From NCBI GenBank assembly GCA_937967645.1, contig CALBTT010000202.1:1-59028 (forward strand): a DNA stretch of 59,028 nt, in the 5' to 3' direction. Both the position numbers and the translations under genes were made by a program. Shown here piece after piece: positions 17,513-26,149 of the stretch. The notes below the pieces were generated by a model, which ran no database searches, was not told the origin of the DNA, and worked only from the letters and a program-made list of their open reading frames with translations. Position 1 is the first letter of the stretch; the number at the start of each line of letters is the position of its first letter. Source of the stretch: an uncultured Zoogloea sp. GTDB taxonomy: Bacteria; Pseudomonadota; Gammaproteobacteria; Burkholderiales; Rhodocyclaceae.

Positions 17513-17872
17513 TCACTGGTGGGCGCCGGCGGGTGCGGTGGCCAGCACCCAGGCCGGATCCAGGCTGCGGATGGGCGTGCGGACGTCGGTCGGGATCCGG
17601 CCGGCCAGCTGGAGTTGCTGGTAGCGCATGCAGGAGACCCTCAGGAAGGACGAGAAGTTCGTGGCGTCGTCGAGGCGGCCGCTGGCCAGGAGCTCGTCGT
17701 AGAGGCGCCCCACCAGCTGCGGCACGCTCAGCCCGTCACGCTCGCCGATCTCCTCGAGCACCTGCCAGAACAGGTTCTCCAGGCGCAGGCTGGTGGCGAC
17801 ACCGTGGAGCCGGATGGAGCGGCTGCGGGTGGCGTAGAGCGCCGGGTCGGCACTGATGAAGATCTGGCACAT
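17513..17872 (-). CDS. Ribbon-helix-helix domain protein
   Basis: The 119-residue protein opens MCQIFISADPALYATRSRSI and continues with HGVATSLRLENLFWQVLEEI. This matches the proteobacterial ribbon-helix-helix family (RHH_4 type), in which a short beta strand inserts in DNA and two helices dimerise. Members are small DNA-binding proteins of unknown target. The start at 17872 is chosen because the conserved N-terminus begins there. An in-frame ATG at 17911 would add 13 atypical residues. It is 34 bases from the downstream GST gene, so the two may be co-transcribed. Confidence 0.8.
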   Translation of the reverse strand: MCQIFISADPALYATRSRSIRLHGVATSLRLENLFWQVLEEIGERDGLSVPQLVGRLYDELLASGRLDDATNFSSFLRVSCMRYQQLQLAGRIPTDVRTPIRSLDPAWVLATAPAGAHQ

Positions 17873-17895
17873 GGCTGTGACTCCGCAAACGGGAA

Positions 17896-17929
17896 CGCCC
17901 CGCCGGATCATTCTAGGTCCGGCGGGGCG
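17896..17929 (-). terminator. Hairpin downstream of the DJ-1/PfpI gene
   Basis: A perfect 12-bp stem (CGCCCCGCCGGA / TCCGGCGGGGCG) with a ten-base loop lies just after the DJ-1/PfpI stop and before the RHH start on the minus strand. It is a good candidate terminator separating the two genes. Confidence 0.65.
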
Positions 17930-17976
17930 CTGGCGGGATCAGGGCGAACACTGATCGGCGGGATTTCGGGGGCTGT

Positions 17977-18555
17977 TCAGAGGCTGATCCGCGTGCCGAG
18001 CACCGACAGGAACTGGGCGATCCAGGCCGGGTGGGCAGGCCAGGCGGGAGCCGACACCAGGTTGCGGTCGGTCACGGCCTGGTCGATCGGGATGTCGGCG
18101 TAGATGCCGCCGGCCAGCTCCACCTCGGCCCGGCAGGCCGGGTAAGCGGAGCAGGTGCGTCCTTCGAGCACACGGGCGCCGGCCAGCAGCTGGGCGCCAT
18201 GGCAGACGGCGGCGACGGGTTTGTCCTCGTCGAAGAAGTGACGCACGGCGGCGATCACCTCGGGATACATACGCAGGTATTCGGGGCCGCGCCCGCCGGG
18301 GATCACCAGGCCGTCGTAGTCCTCGGCGCTGATCTCGGCGAAGGTGGCGTTCAGCGCGAAGTTGTGGCCGCGCTTCTCGGTGTAGGTCTGGTCGCCCTCG
18401 AAATCGTGGATGGCCGTGGCGATGGTGTCGCCAGCCTTCTTGCCCGGGCACACGGCGTGCACCGTATGGCCGACGGCCAGGAGTGCCTGGAAGGGCACCA
18501 TGGTTTCGTAGTCTTCACAGAAATCGCCGCAAATCATCAGGATCTTCTTGGCCAT
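17977..18555 (-). CDS. DJ-1/PfpI family protein
   Basis: The 192-residue protein has the class I glutamine-amidotransferase-like fold of DJ-1/PfpI. MAKKILMICGDFCEDYE carries the acidic residue, DGLVIPGGRGPEYLR lies near residue 85, and the nucleophile elbow AVCHGAQLL has its cysteine near residue 116. Family members serve as deglycases, glyoxalases, chaperones or proteases, and the exact activity cannot be assigned. A long insertion around residues 45–65 (DFEGDQTYTEKRGHNF) is also seen in PfpI-like relatives with extended substrate loops. It appears monocistronic, with a hairpin after its stop. Confidence 0.9.
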   Translation of the reverse strand: MAKKILMICGDFCEDYETMVPFQALLAVGHTVHAVCPGKKAGDTIATAIHDFEGDQTYTEKRGHNFALNATFAEISAEDYDGLVIPGGRGPEYLRMYPEVIAAVRHFFDEDKPVAAVCHGAQLLAGARVLEGRTCSAYPACRAEVELAGGIYADIPIDQAVTDRNLVSAPAWPAHPAWIAQFLSVLGTRISL

Positions 18556-18763
18556 GCCGGTCTCCTAGGGGTGAGGGTGTGAGCGGAGTGTGGCGCGTGC
18601 CTGATGCCGGCGGGTGGTATTGGGTTAACACGTGCAAGCTGGCGCTGGTGCGCGCAACCCGGCGCCCACCAGCCAGGCGGGGTAAGGCACGCATGTTCTA
18701 CTGTACGTGCAGCATCCGTCATCTTTGGTCATCATGCAGTTTTTTGCAGCGGAGCCCGCACTC

Positions 18764-19462
18764 ATGGCTTTTGTCATTCCCCAGCAGCCGGTTCCTGCCC
18801 TTCCTGTGGCAGGGAGCGACGACCTCTTTCCAGTGCGGCGCATCTACTGCGTTGGCCGCAACTATGCGGCCCATGCGCGGGAGATGGGCTCTGATCCCAG
18901 CCGCGAGCCGCCTTTCTTCTTCTGCAAGCCGGCTGATGCGGTGGTGTCGGTGCCACCCGGGGCCTGTGTCGAGTGGCCCTACGCGGTGGCGACGTCCAGC
19001 CTCCATCATGAGGTGGAGCTGGTGCTGGCCGTGGGATGTGGGGGCGCAAACATCCCGGTGGAGCAGGCCTTGTCTCACGTGTGGGGTTATGCGGTGGGGC
19101 TGGACATGACCCGGCGCGACCTGCAGGGGCAGATGAAGGAGCAGGGCCGCCCCTGGGAGATCGGCAAGGCCTTCGATCGCTCTGCGCCGATGAGCCCCGT
19201 GGTGCCGGCGGGCGCCGTGGCCCATCCGGAGCGCGGCAGCATCTGGCTCGAGGTGAACGGCGTGCGCCGTCAGCAGGGCGATCTGGCCGACATGATCTGG
19301 TCTGCGGCCGAGGTGGTTTCCCGGCTCTCCGGGTGGTTCCGGCTGGAGCCTGGGGATCTGATCATGACCGGCACGCCGGAAGGTGTGGGTGCCGTGAAGG
19401 CGGGCGATGTGATCGAGGCCGGAGTGGACGGTGTTGGCACCCTGCGCCTGAAGGTCACCTGA
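18764..19462 (+). CDS. Fumarylacetoacetate hydrolase family protein, fumarylpyruvate hydrolase-like
   Basis: The 232-residue protein is a short FAH-family hydrolase. It opens with VRRIYCVGRNYAAHAREMG and has FFFCKPADAVV near residue 47, the metal-binding EVELVLAVG segment near 85, and GDLIMTGTPEGVGAV near 205. The sequence resembles fumarylpyruvate hydrolases (NagK) of the gentisate pathway, which split fumarylpyruvate into fumarate and pyruvate. No other gentisate gene is nearby, so the natural substrate is uncertain. The start at 18764 has GGAG nine bases upstream. Two upstream in-frame ATGs (18707, 18734) are less likely. Confidence 0.87.
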   Translation: MAFVIPQQPVPALPVAGSDDLFPVRRIYCVGRNYAAHAREMGSDPSREPPFFFCKPADAVVSVPPGACVEWPYAVATSSLHHEVELVLAVGCGGANIPVEQALSHVWGYAVGLDMTRRDLQGQMKEQGRPWEIGKAFDRSAPMSPVVPAGAVAHPERGSIWLEVNGVRRQQGDLADMIWSAAEVVSRLSGWFRLEPGDLIMTGTPEGVGAVKAGDVIEAGVDGVGTLRLKVT

Positions 19463-19487
19463 GGGCTCCGGGAGCCCGCCGGGCGGG

Positions 19488-19940
19488 TCAGTCCCGCTCG
19501 CTGCGCAGGGCGTCGGCCCAGCAGTTGGGGGTCTCGAACAGGCGCACGCGTTCCAGGCGGAGATGGTTGCCGTAGCTGTCCCGGTACAGGGGGTCGAGAA
19601 TGCGGAAGGCTTCTGCGGCCAGGTTCTCGGCCGTGGGGACCACGTCGAGGATCACCGTCTTGTGGCCAGGCATGGACTGCAGGAAGCTGACGACAGCGGT
19701 GTCGCCGCGGTAGGCCAGGAAGGCGTGGTCCCAGACGTCGACCACATGCTGCTTGGCGATCGCCTTGACGTCGGCGAAGTCCATCACCATGCCGTTCACG
19801 GCTTCGCCGTCAGCCTTGATGACTTCACCGGACAAAGTGATCTCCAGCCCGTAGCGATGGCCATGGAGGTGGCGGCACTGGCTGGCATGGTCGGGAATGC
19901 GGTGACCCGCGTCGAATTCAAGGCGGCGCGTGATACGCAT
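19488..19940 (-). CDS. queD: 6-carboxytetrahydropterin synthase QueD
   Basis: The 150-residue protein has the tunnelling fold signature of the 6-pyruvoyl/6-carboxytetrahydropterin synthases. The zinc histidines are in FDAGHR and HLHGHRYG near residues 12 and 30, and the catalytic cysteine lies just before them (SQCRHLHGH). Later come the VMDFADVKAI and WDHAFL segments and PTAENLA. QueD makes the precursor of preQ0 and queuosine from dihydroneopterin triphosphate. No other queuosine gene is adjacent. Its length is slightly above the usual 120, because of a C-terminal extension that includes the conserved ETPNCWA. Confidence 0.9.
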   Translation of the reverse strand: MRITRRLEFDAGHRIPDHASQCRHLHGHRYGLEITLSGEVIKADGEAVNGMVMDFADVKAIAKQHVVDVWDHAFLAYRGDTAVVSFLQSMPGHKTVILDVVPTAENLAAEAFRILDPLYRDSYGNHLRLERVRLFETPNCWADALRSERD

Positions 19941-20083
19941 CGAACAACACCGGAGAAGGGGGAGGGGGCTGGATTATAGCGCAGCGTGCATCTGCCTCGC
20001 TTCCATCAGCGATCTCGCGGACAAGGCGCGTTTCCAGCGGCTCCCGGCGGCTGGCGCTAGGCCAGTCACCGGGAGAGGCCGGC

Positions 20084-20386
20084 TCAGTGGGCGACGCGTT
20101 CCTTCTTCTTGGCGCGCGCTTCCTTCTTGAGGGTCTTGAACAGCTCGGGGTTGGTCGCCTTCAGGTACTCGACCACATCCACATCGTCCTTCTTGATCTT
20201 GCTGATGTCGACTTGTTCGATGTGAACAAGGCGCAGCAGGGCCTGGACGGGGCGCGGAATGTTGCGGCCACTCTCGTAGCGGGAGCCACCGCTCTGGGTC
20301 ACGCCGATCTTGGACCAGAACTGGGACTGGTTCATGCCCAGCTTGCGACGGATCTCGCGCACATCAACTTTTTCAGTAGTTTTCAT
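20084..20386 (-). CDS. HTH transcriptional regulator (XRE-like)
   Basis: The 100-residue protein contains a single Cro/XRE-type helix-turn-helix in EIRRKLGMNQSQFWSKIGVT followed by QSGGSRYESGRNIP (about residues 8–45). It has a linker and a highly basic tail (KTLKKEARAKKKERVAH). The start at 20386 is chosen because GAGG lies nine bases upstream. The ATG at 20395 would abut that site. It diverges from lysC, and a perfect palindrome in the shared 270-bp region is a likely operator. Its target is unknown. Autoregulation is the simplest guess. Confidence 0.85.
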   Translation of the reverse strand: MKTTEKVDVREIRRKLGMNQSQFWSKIGVTQSGGSRYESGRNIPRPVQALLRLVHIEQVDISKIKKDDVDVVEYLKATNPELFKTLKKEARAKKKERVAH

Positions 20387-20443
20387 ATCTGCCATCCTCA
20401 GGGGTTGCTCTGTCAGCTTTAACAAGCTTCTAGGTGTTTTTTA

Positions 20444-20461
20444 ATATAACTTTCGTTATAT
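20444..20461. promoter_or_regulatory. Palindromic operator candidate
   Basis: ATATAAC and GTTATAT form a perfect 7-bp inverted repeat around TTTC in an AT-rich region, 58 bases upstream of the HTH gene start and about 195 bases upstream of lysC. An XRE-type protein binding site of this form is expected near its own promoter. The link to the adjacent regulator is inference. Confidence 0.45.
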
Positions 20462-20655
20462 GTCGAAAAGTATAGATCAGAGTCATCTTGTAATACAACG
20501 CTATATTTGCTTTGGCTAGGGTTTTCCACATTGAGATTTCGTGAAAAGCGCCACACCCGCATCCTGATACCTTCCCTGAGCGCAAGCAGATGCGCGAAAC
20601 CCCGTTATCCGATAACATCACGGGTTTTCCACATCCTCTCTTCTTAGAAGTCAAG

Positions 20656-21885
20656 ATGGCGCTCATAGTTCAGAAATATGGCGGCACTTCCGTCGGCAAC
20701 CCCGAACGGATCAAGAACGTGGCCAAGCGGGTCGCGAAGTTCCATGCCCAGGGACACCAGATGGTGATCGTCCTGTCCGCGATGAGCGGCGAGACCAACC
20801 GCCTGATCGCCCTGGCCAAGGAAATCAGCCCCAACCCGAGCCCCCGTGAACTCGACGTGGTGATCTCCACCGGCGAACAGGTCACCATCGGCCTGCTCTC
20901 CATGGCGCTCGAGGAAATGGGCATCAAGGCGCGCAGCTACACCGGCGGCCAGGTGCGCATCCTCACCGACGACTCCTTCACCAAGGCACGCATCCTCGAT
21001 ATCGACGGCGACAACATCCGCCGCGACCTCGATGCGGGCGCCGTCGTCGTGGTGGCGGGCTTCCAGGGTGTGGACGAGGCCGGCAACATCACCACCCTCG
21101 GCCGCGGTGGCTCCGACACCACGGGCGTTGCGCTGGCCGCGGCCATCAAGGCCGACGAGTGCCAGATCTACACCGACGTGGACGGTGTGTACACCACCGA
21201 CCCCCGCGTCGTGCCGGAAGCGCGCAAGCTGGATACCATCACCTTCGAAGAGATGCTGGAAATGGCCAGCCTCGGCTCCAAGGTGCTGCAGATCCGCTCG
21301 GTTGAATTCGCCGGCAAGTACAAAGTCAAGCTTCGTGTTCTCTCCAGCTTCCAGGAGGAAGGTGAGGGCACCCTGATTACCGTAGAGGAAGACAAGAACA
21401 TGGAACAGCCGATCATCTCCGGCATTGCCTTCAACCGTGACGAAGCCAAGATCACCGTGCTGGGCGTGCCCGACAAGCCGGGTATCGCCTACCAGATCCT
21501 CGGCCCGGTGGCGGACGCGAATGTCGATGTGGACATGATCATCCAGAACGTGGGCCACGACGGCACCACCGACTTCTCGTTCACCGTCAATCGCCCCGAC
21601 TACGACAAGGCCATCAAGATCCTCGAAGGCGTGCAGGCCCATATCGGCGCCCGTGCCATCCAGGGTGACCGCACCATGGCCAAGGTGTCCATCGTCGGCG
21701 TCGGCATGCGCTCCCACCCGGGCGTGGCCTCCCGCATGTTCCGGACCCTGGCTGAGGAAGGCATCAACATCCAGATGATCTCCACCTCCGAGATCAAGAT
21801 TTCCGTCGCCATCGACGAGAAATACCTCGAGCTGGCCGTGCGCGTGCTGCATCGCGCTTTTGGTCTGGATCAGGCTCCAGTTTGA
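20656..21885 (+). CDS. lysC: Aspartate kinase
   Basis: The 409-residue protein opens ALIVQKYGGTSVGNPERI, the phosphate-binding start of aspartate kinases. It continues with ISTGEQVTIGLLSMAL near residue 75, GRGGSDTTGVALAAA near residue 155 and a tandem ACT regulatory region (about 265–405) with conserved motifs such as DKPGIAYQIL. This is the single-domain enzyme that phosphorylates aspartate at the head of lysine, threonine and methionine synthesis, and the ACT repeats bind lysine and/or threonine for feedback control. The start at 20656 matches the conserved N-terminus. The gene is followed at once by tRNA-Ser. Confidence 0.95.
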   Translation: MALIVQKYGGTSVGNPERIKNVAKRVAKFHAQGHQMVIVLSAMSGETNRLIALAKEISPNPSPRELDVVISTGEQVTIGLLSMALEEMGIKARSYTGGQVRILTDDSFTKARILDIDGDNIRRDLDAGAVVVVAGFQGVDEAGNITTLGRGGSDTTGVALAAAIKADECQIYTDVDGVYTTDPRVVPEARKLDTITFEEMLEMASLGSKVLQIRSVEFAGKYKVKLRVLSSFQEEGEGTLITVEEDKNMEQPIISGIAFNRDEAKITVLGVPDKPGIAYQILGPVADANVDVDMIIQNVGHDGTTDFSFTVNRPDYDKAIKILEGVQAHIGARAIQGDRTMAKVSIVGVGMRSHPGVASRMFRTLAEEGINIQMISTSEIKISVAIDEKYLELAVRVLHRAFGLDQAPV

Positions 21886-21886
21886 T

Positions 21887-21915
21887 TTGACGTAACGCTG
21901 CGCCTTGTCTATAAT
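21887..21915 (+). promoter_or_regulatory. Promoter of tRNA-Ser(GCU)
   Basis: TTGACG at 21887–21892 and TATAAT at 21910–21915 are separated by 17 bases, an almost consensus sigma-70 promoter. Transcription would start about 7–10 bases before the tRNA 5' end at 21932. It overlaps the last codon of lysC. Confidence 0.85.
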
Positions 21916-21931
21916 GCGCTCTTCTTTCGGA

Positions 21932-22025
21932 GGAGAGTTGGCCGAGAGGTCGAAGGCACTCCCCTGCTAAGGGAGCATGCGAGCTAAAACTTGCATCGAG
22001 GGTTCGAATCCCTCACTCTCCGCCA
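21932..22025 (+). tRNA. tRNA-Ser(GCU)
   Basis: The 7-bp acceptor stem (GGAGAGT / ACTCTCC), a long variable arm, the T-loop GGTTCGAATCC and a terminal CCA encoded in the genome are all visible. The anticodon loop CTGCTAA gives anticodon GCU. This locus directly follows lysC, a conserved betaproteobacterial arrangement and a frequent insertion point for accessory DNA. Confidence 0.97.
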
Positions 22026-22037
22026 AGAAAAACAGAG

Positions 22038-22064
22038 AAGCCCATGATTTCCATGGGCTTTTTT
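22038..22064 (+). terminator. Intrinsic terminator after tRNA-Ser
   Basis: AAGCCCATG and CATGGGCTT form a perfect 9-bp stem around ATTTC and are followed by a T run, the standard intrinsic terminator. Confidence 0.9.
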
Positions 22065-22249
22065 GTTTTTGTCGTTCGATGGTGTGCCATTGGTTATGCC
22101 ATGGCACATTGGCGTCAGTTGGATGGTCGTGGACAACATTGGAAACATACCGTCTGCCGCATCTGTGGGCGAGTCTGTGACCAAGCTTGAAGCTGCATGC
22201 TTTTCTGCTTCGACGGACCGTGTTCATCATGCATGACGGAAGATCTGGT

Positions 22250-22540
22250 CAGGGCATAGCCTCGCGGCCAGGAGCATGCTGAAGCTCGAAGGCATCAAGA
22301 AGAGGGCCGTTGTTTTTGGCGTGGAGCCGGATCAAGTCGTCCGCATCGTCGCAACAGAGGCAGTCGCGGATCAGCACCTTCGGCCGGGTGCTACGCCGGT
22401 TGGCGAAGCGTAGGCGTGATACGGGCGCACCTCGCCGAGGACCTGCAGCACTTGGGTGAGGAGCGTGTCCATGCCGGCACGCATGTTGAGCGGCGCCACC
22501 GACAGCCACAAGGCTTCGGCCCGGATCGCCTGAGTCACTC
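22250..22540 (-). pseudogene. Decayed IS66-family tnpB remnant
   Basis: On the minus strand, a frame beginning near 22538 reads ALWLSVAPLNMRAGMDTLL. After a frameshift near 22410 another frame reads FANRRSTRPKVLIRDC. Together they match the start and middle of IS66-family TnpB, a small accessory protein of IS66 elements. The reading frame is broken and the element's other genes are absent, so this is a remnant. Confidence 0.75.
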
Positions 22541-22609
22541 GCGCTGCCAGGCACCACAGGCTGCGGCCGAGGACGCGGGCGAGTCTGCCGTGACCATTAC
22601 AGGCCATGG

Positions 22610-22780
22610 CCGAGCCAGTCGTAGCGTACGGTGCGGTTGAAGTGCTCGATGTAGGCGTTTTGCTGCGGTTTTCCGGGTTGGATTTAGTCGAGCCGAATGC
22701 CGTTCTTCTGTGCCCATTCGGTCAGCGTCTTGCCGACATATTTCGGTCCGTTGTCGCTGCGGATCGCCGTTGGCTTACCT
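22610..22780 (-). pseudogene. IS3-family transposase OrfB remnant
   Basis: The minus strand reads IRSDNGPKYVGKTLTEWA, then a stop codon, then IQPGKPQQNAYIEHFNRT. This is the C-terminal DDE region of IS3-family OrfB, which normally has the last catalytic glutamate here. The in-frame stop, the missing N-terminal half and the truncation at 22,780 by the next element show it is dead. Confidence 0.8.
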
Positions 22781-23782
22781 TGTATTGACCCAGTGAAATC
22801 CTGCGCAGGCGTTAGCCTTGAAAGGCGCAACACATGAGCACGGTCATGGAGAACGAAATCAAACGCTGGATAGTCAAGCGCAAGAGCGTATTGGTGATGG
22901 GCATTCTGCAGAACAAGGCGACGGTGACTGAGGTTCGCCGTGCGTATGTTTTCCCCCGTCCGAGATCGAGACCTAGATCGACGAGGCGAAACGGGGCATG
23001 GAGAACGCGTTGCGTGCCAACCCGTTGGATATCCGGGAGCGGTACGAGAAGCAGGTCAAGCAACTCCAGGAAGCCTACGGGGAAGCGATGCTGAAGTTGC
23101 GTGCCCGAAAAAAATTGCAGTCCCCGCTGGGCGAGGATGAGAAGTGATCGAGACGATCCGCCGGGGGCTCAAGGAGGAAGGTGTTATCGTCTGGATCATT
23201 CGGCTGTGCCGGTAGTTTGAAGTGCCGTGTAGGACGTTCTATTGCCAGTCGGTGAAGGCCTCACCGAAGGTGCATTTCCGCATTGTCGAACCGATCGGGA
23301 CGAGACGGTTGGGTTGCGTTGGCGCTGGTGATCGACTGCTTTGGCCGGGAGTTGCTGGGTTGGCATGTCTCCCGGGGCGGTAAATCCCGCACTGCTGCAA
23401 GCGCGTTGGAGTAGGCTCTGATCGCACGCTTCGGTACGCTGGGTCGCGTGAAGGAGCCCTTCCTGTTCCGTTAGGACAGCGGCCTGGTCTTCACCGGCCG
23501 CAGCCATACGGCGCTGGTCAAAAGCTATGGCCTGAAGCAGGAATTCATCACTCCTTACCCCCTCCAAGCAGAATGTGCTGGTGGAGCGGAAGATCCGCAC
23601 GCTGAAGGAGCAATGCATTCACCGTCACGGCTTTGAAACCCTGCAACACGCCAGCCGCGTGATCGGCGATCGGATCTAGTTCTGCAAACACCAGAGGCCC
23701 CATCAGGCCCTGGAGATGAAGATGCCCGCTGAGGCATTTGCATTAGCGGCGTGACTCGTGCAGGTTTCGCTGGGTCAATACA
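22781..23782 (+). mobile_element. Internally deleted IS3-family element with both terminal inverted repeats
   Basis: The left end begins TGTATTGACCCAGTGAAAT and the right end, read inverted, begins TGTATTGACCCAGCGAAAC. These are paired terminal repeats of about 23 bases. The interior is 1,002 bp, short for this kind of IS3-family element (usually about 1.2–1.3 kb). It contains a pseudogenised transposase. No clear short target duplication is visible next to the ends. The left end cuts into an older IS3-family orfB remnant, which indicates nested insertion. Confidence 0.8.
22834..23754 (+). pseudogene. Degenerate transposase of the IS3-family element
   Basis: The frame starts with MSTVMENEIKRWIVKRKSVL, typical of the OrfA helix-turn-helix helper of these elements. 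It then shifts frame near 22,958 and contains several in-frame stops. Later parts recognisable as OrfB include WVALALVIDCFGRELLGWHV, FLFR followed by a stop and DSGLVFTGRSHTALVKSYG, and HQALEMKMPAEAFALAA at the end. A block between the helper end and the DDE region is missing, so the gene has suffered both deletion and point decay. Confidence 0.8.
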
Positions 23783-23871
23783 CAACGACCAGTTCTCGCC
23801 GGGCGAGTTTGAACAGTGGTATCTTTTGAAGAAAGGGATTTCAGGGAGATTCACCGAAACGCGTTGAAATT

Positions 23872-23880
23872 TGGTATAAT
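23872..23880 (+). promoter_or_regulatory. Extended -10 promoter candidate for the R-M operon
   Basis: TGGTATAAT at 23872–23880 matches an extended -10 (TGnTATAAT) 35 bases before the first methyltransferase start. The -35 region is poor, which is normal for extended -10 promoters. The surrounding stretch is AT-rich. Confidence 0.5.
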
Positions 23881-23914
23881 ATAAAGTTATCTAATAAATT
23901 TTGACTCACTTGCG

Positions 23915-25027
23915 ATGGCAAAGCCCTCTTCAATCAACGTTATTGACCTCTTCGCCGGGGCTGGTGGTTTGAGTGTTGGGGCCCACCTTGCCGGTGCTCG
24001 AGTTCGATCAAGCGTCGAACTCAATTCTGTTGCCTGTAGAACGATGCGAGCCAATCCGGAATATCACGGTGAGGTCGTTGAGGGTGATATCTGCGACCTA
24101 ACGGGGAAAGAGTTGCGCAAGCTTTCTGGGTTGAAGCAGCGCGAGCCAGTGATTGTCGTCGGTGGCCCTCCTTGCCAACCTTTTTCCAAAGCCGCGTATT
24201 GGACTGAGTCCGGGGAGGATGCGGCTTACAGACGGGCTCGTGCTCTTGGTATCGAGGCTGAGCGTCCGGCCCCCCCTACTCAAATTAAAGAGGACAGCAG
24301 ACGCGATCTGGTCATGGAGTATTGGCGCATCATCGAGGAGATAAATGCAAATGGGTTTGTCTTTGAAAATGTACCAAGCATTAAACACCCTCGAAATCGC
24401 CCGATCTACAATGCATTGGTGCAGAGGGCACGAGAGGCGGGATACGAAGTTACGGAACTCACTGCCAGGGCTGTTTCGTACGGCGTAGCGCAAACCCGTG
24501 AACGTGTGGTTCTTCTCGGGTCAAAGAAGCGTAAGCCAATGATGCCAATTGAAACGCATTCGAGTTGCGATGGTGGTGATTTACTGCTTCCTCCTCCCGT
24601 GACCGCAGGAGAGGCTCTGGATGGTTTGGATAGGCCAGAGTATTTTGAGCCGGAGGAGGTAATTACTGGACGCTGGGCCCAGCATCTTGCCGAAATTCCT
24701 CCGGGTTGGAATTACAAAGCTCTAACTGAGTGGGCTGGCCATCCTAACCCGTCATTTGTCGCTGAAACTCGCTTCTGGAATTTTCTTTTGAAGCTGTCGC
24801 CGCAGCGTCCTTCGTGGACGATTGCAGCATCTCCTGGCCCGTGGACTGGTCCATTCCATTGGAGCAATAGACGGTTGCGAACTGTTGAGTTTGCTGCCCT
24901 GCAAGGATTCCCTAGGGGCTACGTAATTGAAGGTCCACGAAGAGAGCGAGTAAGACAAATGGGCAATGCTGTTCCTGTTCCGGTGGCTCAAGCGATGGTT
25001 CGCAGTGTGCTTGAGTCGTTGGAATAA
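23915..25027 (+). CDS. C5-cytosine DNA methyltransferase (first of two)
   Basis: The 370-residue protein carries the ordered motifs of C5-cytosine methyltransferases: DLFAGAGG (motif I) near residue 11, GGPPCQPFS (motif IV, catalytic Cys87), ENVP (VI) near 150, QTRERVVLL (VIII) near 190 and QMGNAVPVPVA (X) near 350. The segment before motif IX, roughly residues 200–310, would be the target-recognition region. It lies three bases before a second, clearly different methyltransferase and is followed by a nuclease gene, so it is part of a restriction-modification operon. One 60-base line sampled within it is about 47% G+C, against 65% in a sampled deaD line, which supports recent acquisition. Confidence 0.93.
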   Translation: MAKPSSINVIDLFAGAGGLSVGAHLAGARVRSSVELNSVACRTMRANPEYHGEVVEGDICDLTGKELRKLSGLKQREPVIVVGGPPCQPFSKAAYWTESGEDAAYRRARALGIEAERPAPPTQIKEDSRRDLVMEYWRIIEEINANGFVFENVPSIKHPRNRPIYNALVQRAREAGYEVTELTARAVSYGVAQTRERVVLLGSKKRKPMMPIETHSSCDGGDLLLPPPVTAGEALDGLDRPEYFEPEEVITGRWAQHLAEIPPGWNYKALTEWAGHPNPSFVAETRFWNFLLKLSPQRPSWTIAASPGPWTGPFHWSNRRLRTVEFAALQGFPRGYVIEGPRRERVRQMGNAVPVPVAQAMVRSVLESLE

Positions 25028-25030
25028 ACT

Positions 25031-26098
25031 ATGCAATTAACAAATCCGTTGAAGTGCATTAGCTTGTTTTCTGGCTGCGGAGGTCTGGATATCGGCCTCG
25101 AAGCAGCTGGATTCGAGGTCGCTGTTGCCACCGATATTGATGAGACTTGTGCAGCCTCTTATCGCTTAAATCGGCCTAATACACCATATATTGTTGGGTC
25201 AATCGGGAAGGTCAGTACTGAAGAGTTGCTTGCTGCGGCTGGTCTTGTGCCCGGAGAGGTCGACCTATTGGCGGGTGGGCCGCCGTGCCCAGCATTTTCC
25301 AAAAGTCGATTTTACCGAACCGAAAAACCTCGGGCGCTAGATGATCCAGTTGCAGCGGAAACCGTTGGTGGATACCTGCGGATTTTGCGTGATGTTCGTC
25401 CCAAAGCCTTTCTCCTTGAGAACGTTCGCGGTCTTGCCTACGGCGTACACCGCGAGGCACTGACTCACATTATTCAGACGGCGGAATCCTTGGGGTACTC
25501 AACATCTTGGCAAATCGTAAATGCCGCAGATTACGGAGCGCCTCAAATCCGTGAGCGCTGCCTTGTGATGGGGGCGTTGAGCGGGAAGATTCGCCCTCCT
25601 GAGCCGACTCATTCAAAAGACGGTCCATCGTCAGCGGATGCTCGACTCAAGTGGGTGACTGCTGGAGACGTTTTGGCCGATCTCGATACTGATGACAATG
25701 CGGACGATGAGGGACATTTTGCGGGAGGAAGGCATCACCCGGAGTTGAGGGAAATACCTCCGGGTCAGAATTATTTGTTCTTCACTGCTGAGCGAGGCCA
25801 TCCAAATCCTCTGTTTAAGTGGCGCTCCCGATATTGGTCTTTCTTGCTGAAGTTGAGCCCTGAGATGCCGTCTTGGACCATACAGGCTCGTCGTTCAAAT
25901 AACATGGGGCCATTTCATTGGCGAAACCGGATTCTCAGAATTGAAGAAATTAAACGTCTTCAAACCTTCCCTGACGAGTTGCTTCTTGCTGGGAATGTAG
26001 AGAAGCAGTGGCGTCAAGTCGGCAATGCTGTTCCTCCCATACTGGGGAAAAGATTTGGCGAAGCCATTTTGCAGCACTTATTAAAAACAGAAAAATAG
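25031..26098 (+). CDS. C5-cytosine DNA methyltransferase (second of two)
   Basis: The 355-residue protein also shows the full motif order: SLFSGCGGLD (I) near residue 11, GGPPCPAFSK (IV, catalytic Cys86), ENVRG (VI) near 138, QIRERCLVMG (VIII) near 180 and WRQVGNAVPP (X) near 330. It differs from its neighbour across the target-recognition stretch (residues about 195–300) but shares an ending of the type PSWTIQ..GPFHWRNR. Two m5C enzymes in one operon usually methylate the two strands of an asymmetric recognition site. That function is inference. It is separated from its partner by three bases and from the nuclease gene by 51. Confidence 0.93.
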   Translation: MQLTNPLKCISLFSGCGGLDIGLEAAGFEVAVATDIDETCAASYRLNRPNTPYIVGSIGKVSTEELLAAAGLVPGEVDLLAGGPPCPAFSKSRFYRTEKPRALDDPVAAETVGGYLRILRDVRPKAFLLENVRGLAYGVHREALTHIIQTAESLGYSTSWQIVNAADYGAPQIRERCLVMGALSGKIRPPEPTHSKDGPSSADARLKWVTAGDVLADLDTDDNADDEGHFAGGRHHPELREIPPGQNYLFFTAERGHPNPLFKWRSRYWSFLLKLSPEMPSWTIQARRSNNMGPFHWRNRILRIEEIKRLQTFPDELLLAGNVEKQWRQVGNAVPPILGKRFGEAILQHLLKTEK

Positions 26099-26149
26099 GC
26101 AGCCACGATATTTGCGGTCACTTGAAGATTTGTCATCGGAAAAGACGGA

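Noticed and set aside
21967..22230. Short frames over tRNA-Ser and its terminator
   Set aside because: They read through the tRNA and terminator hairpin and are not conserved proteins.
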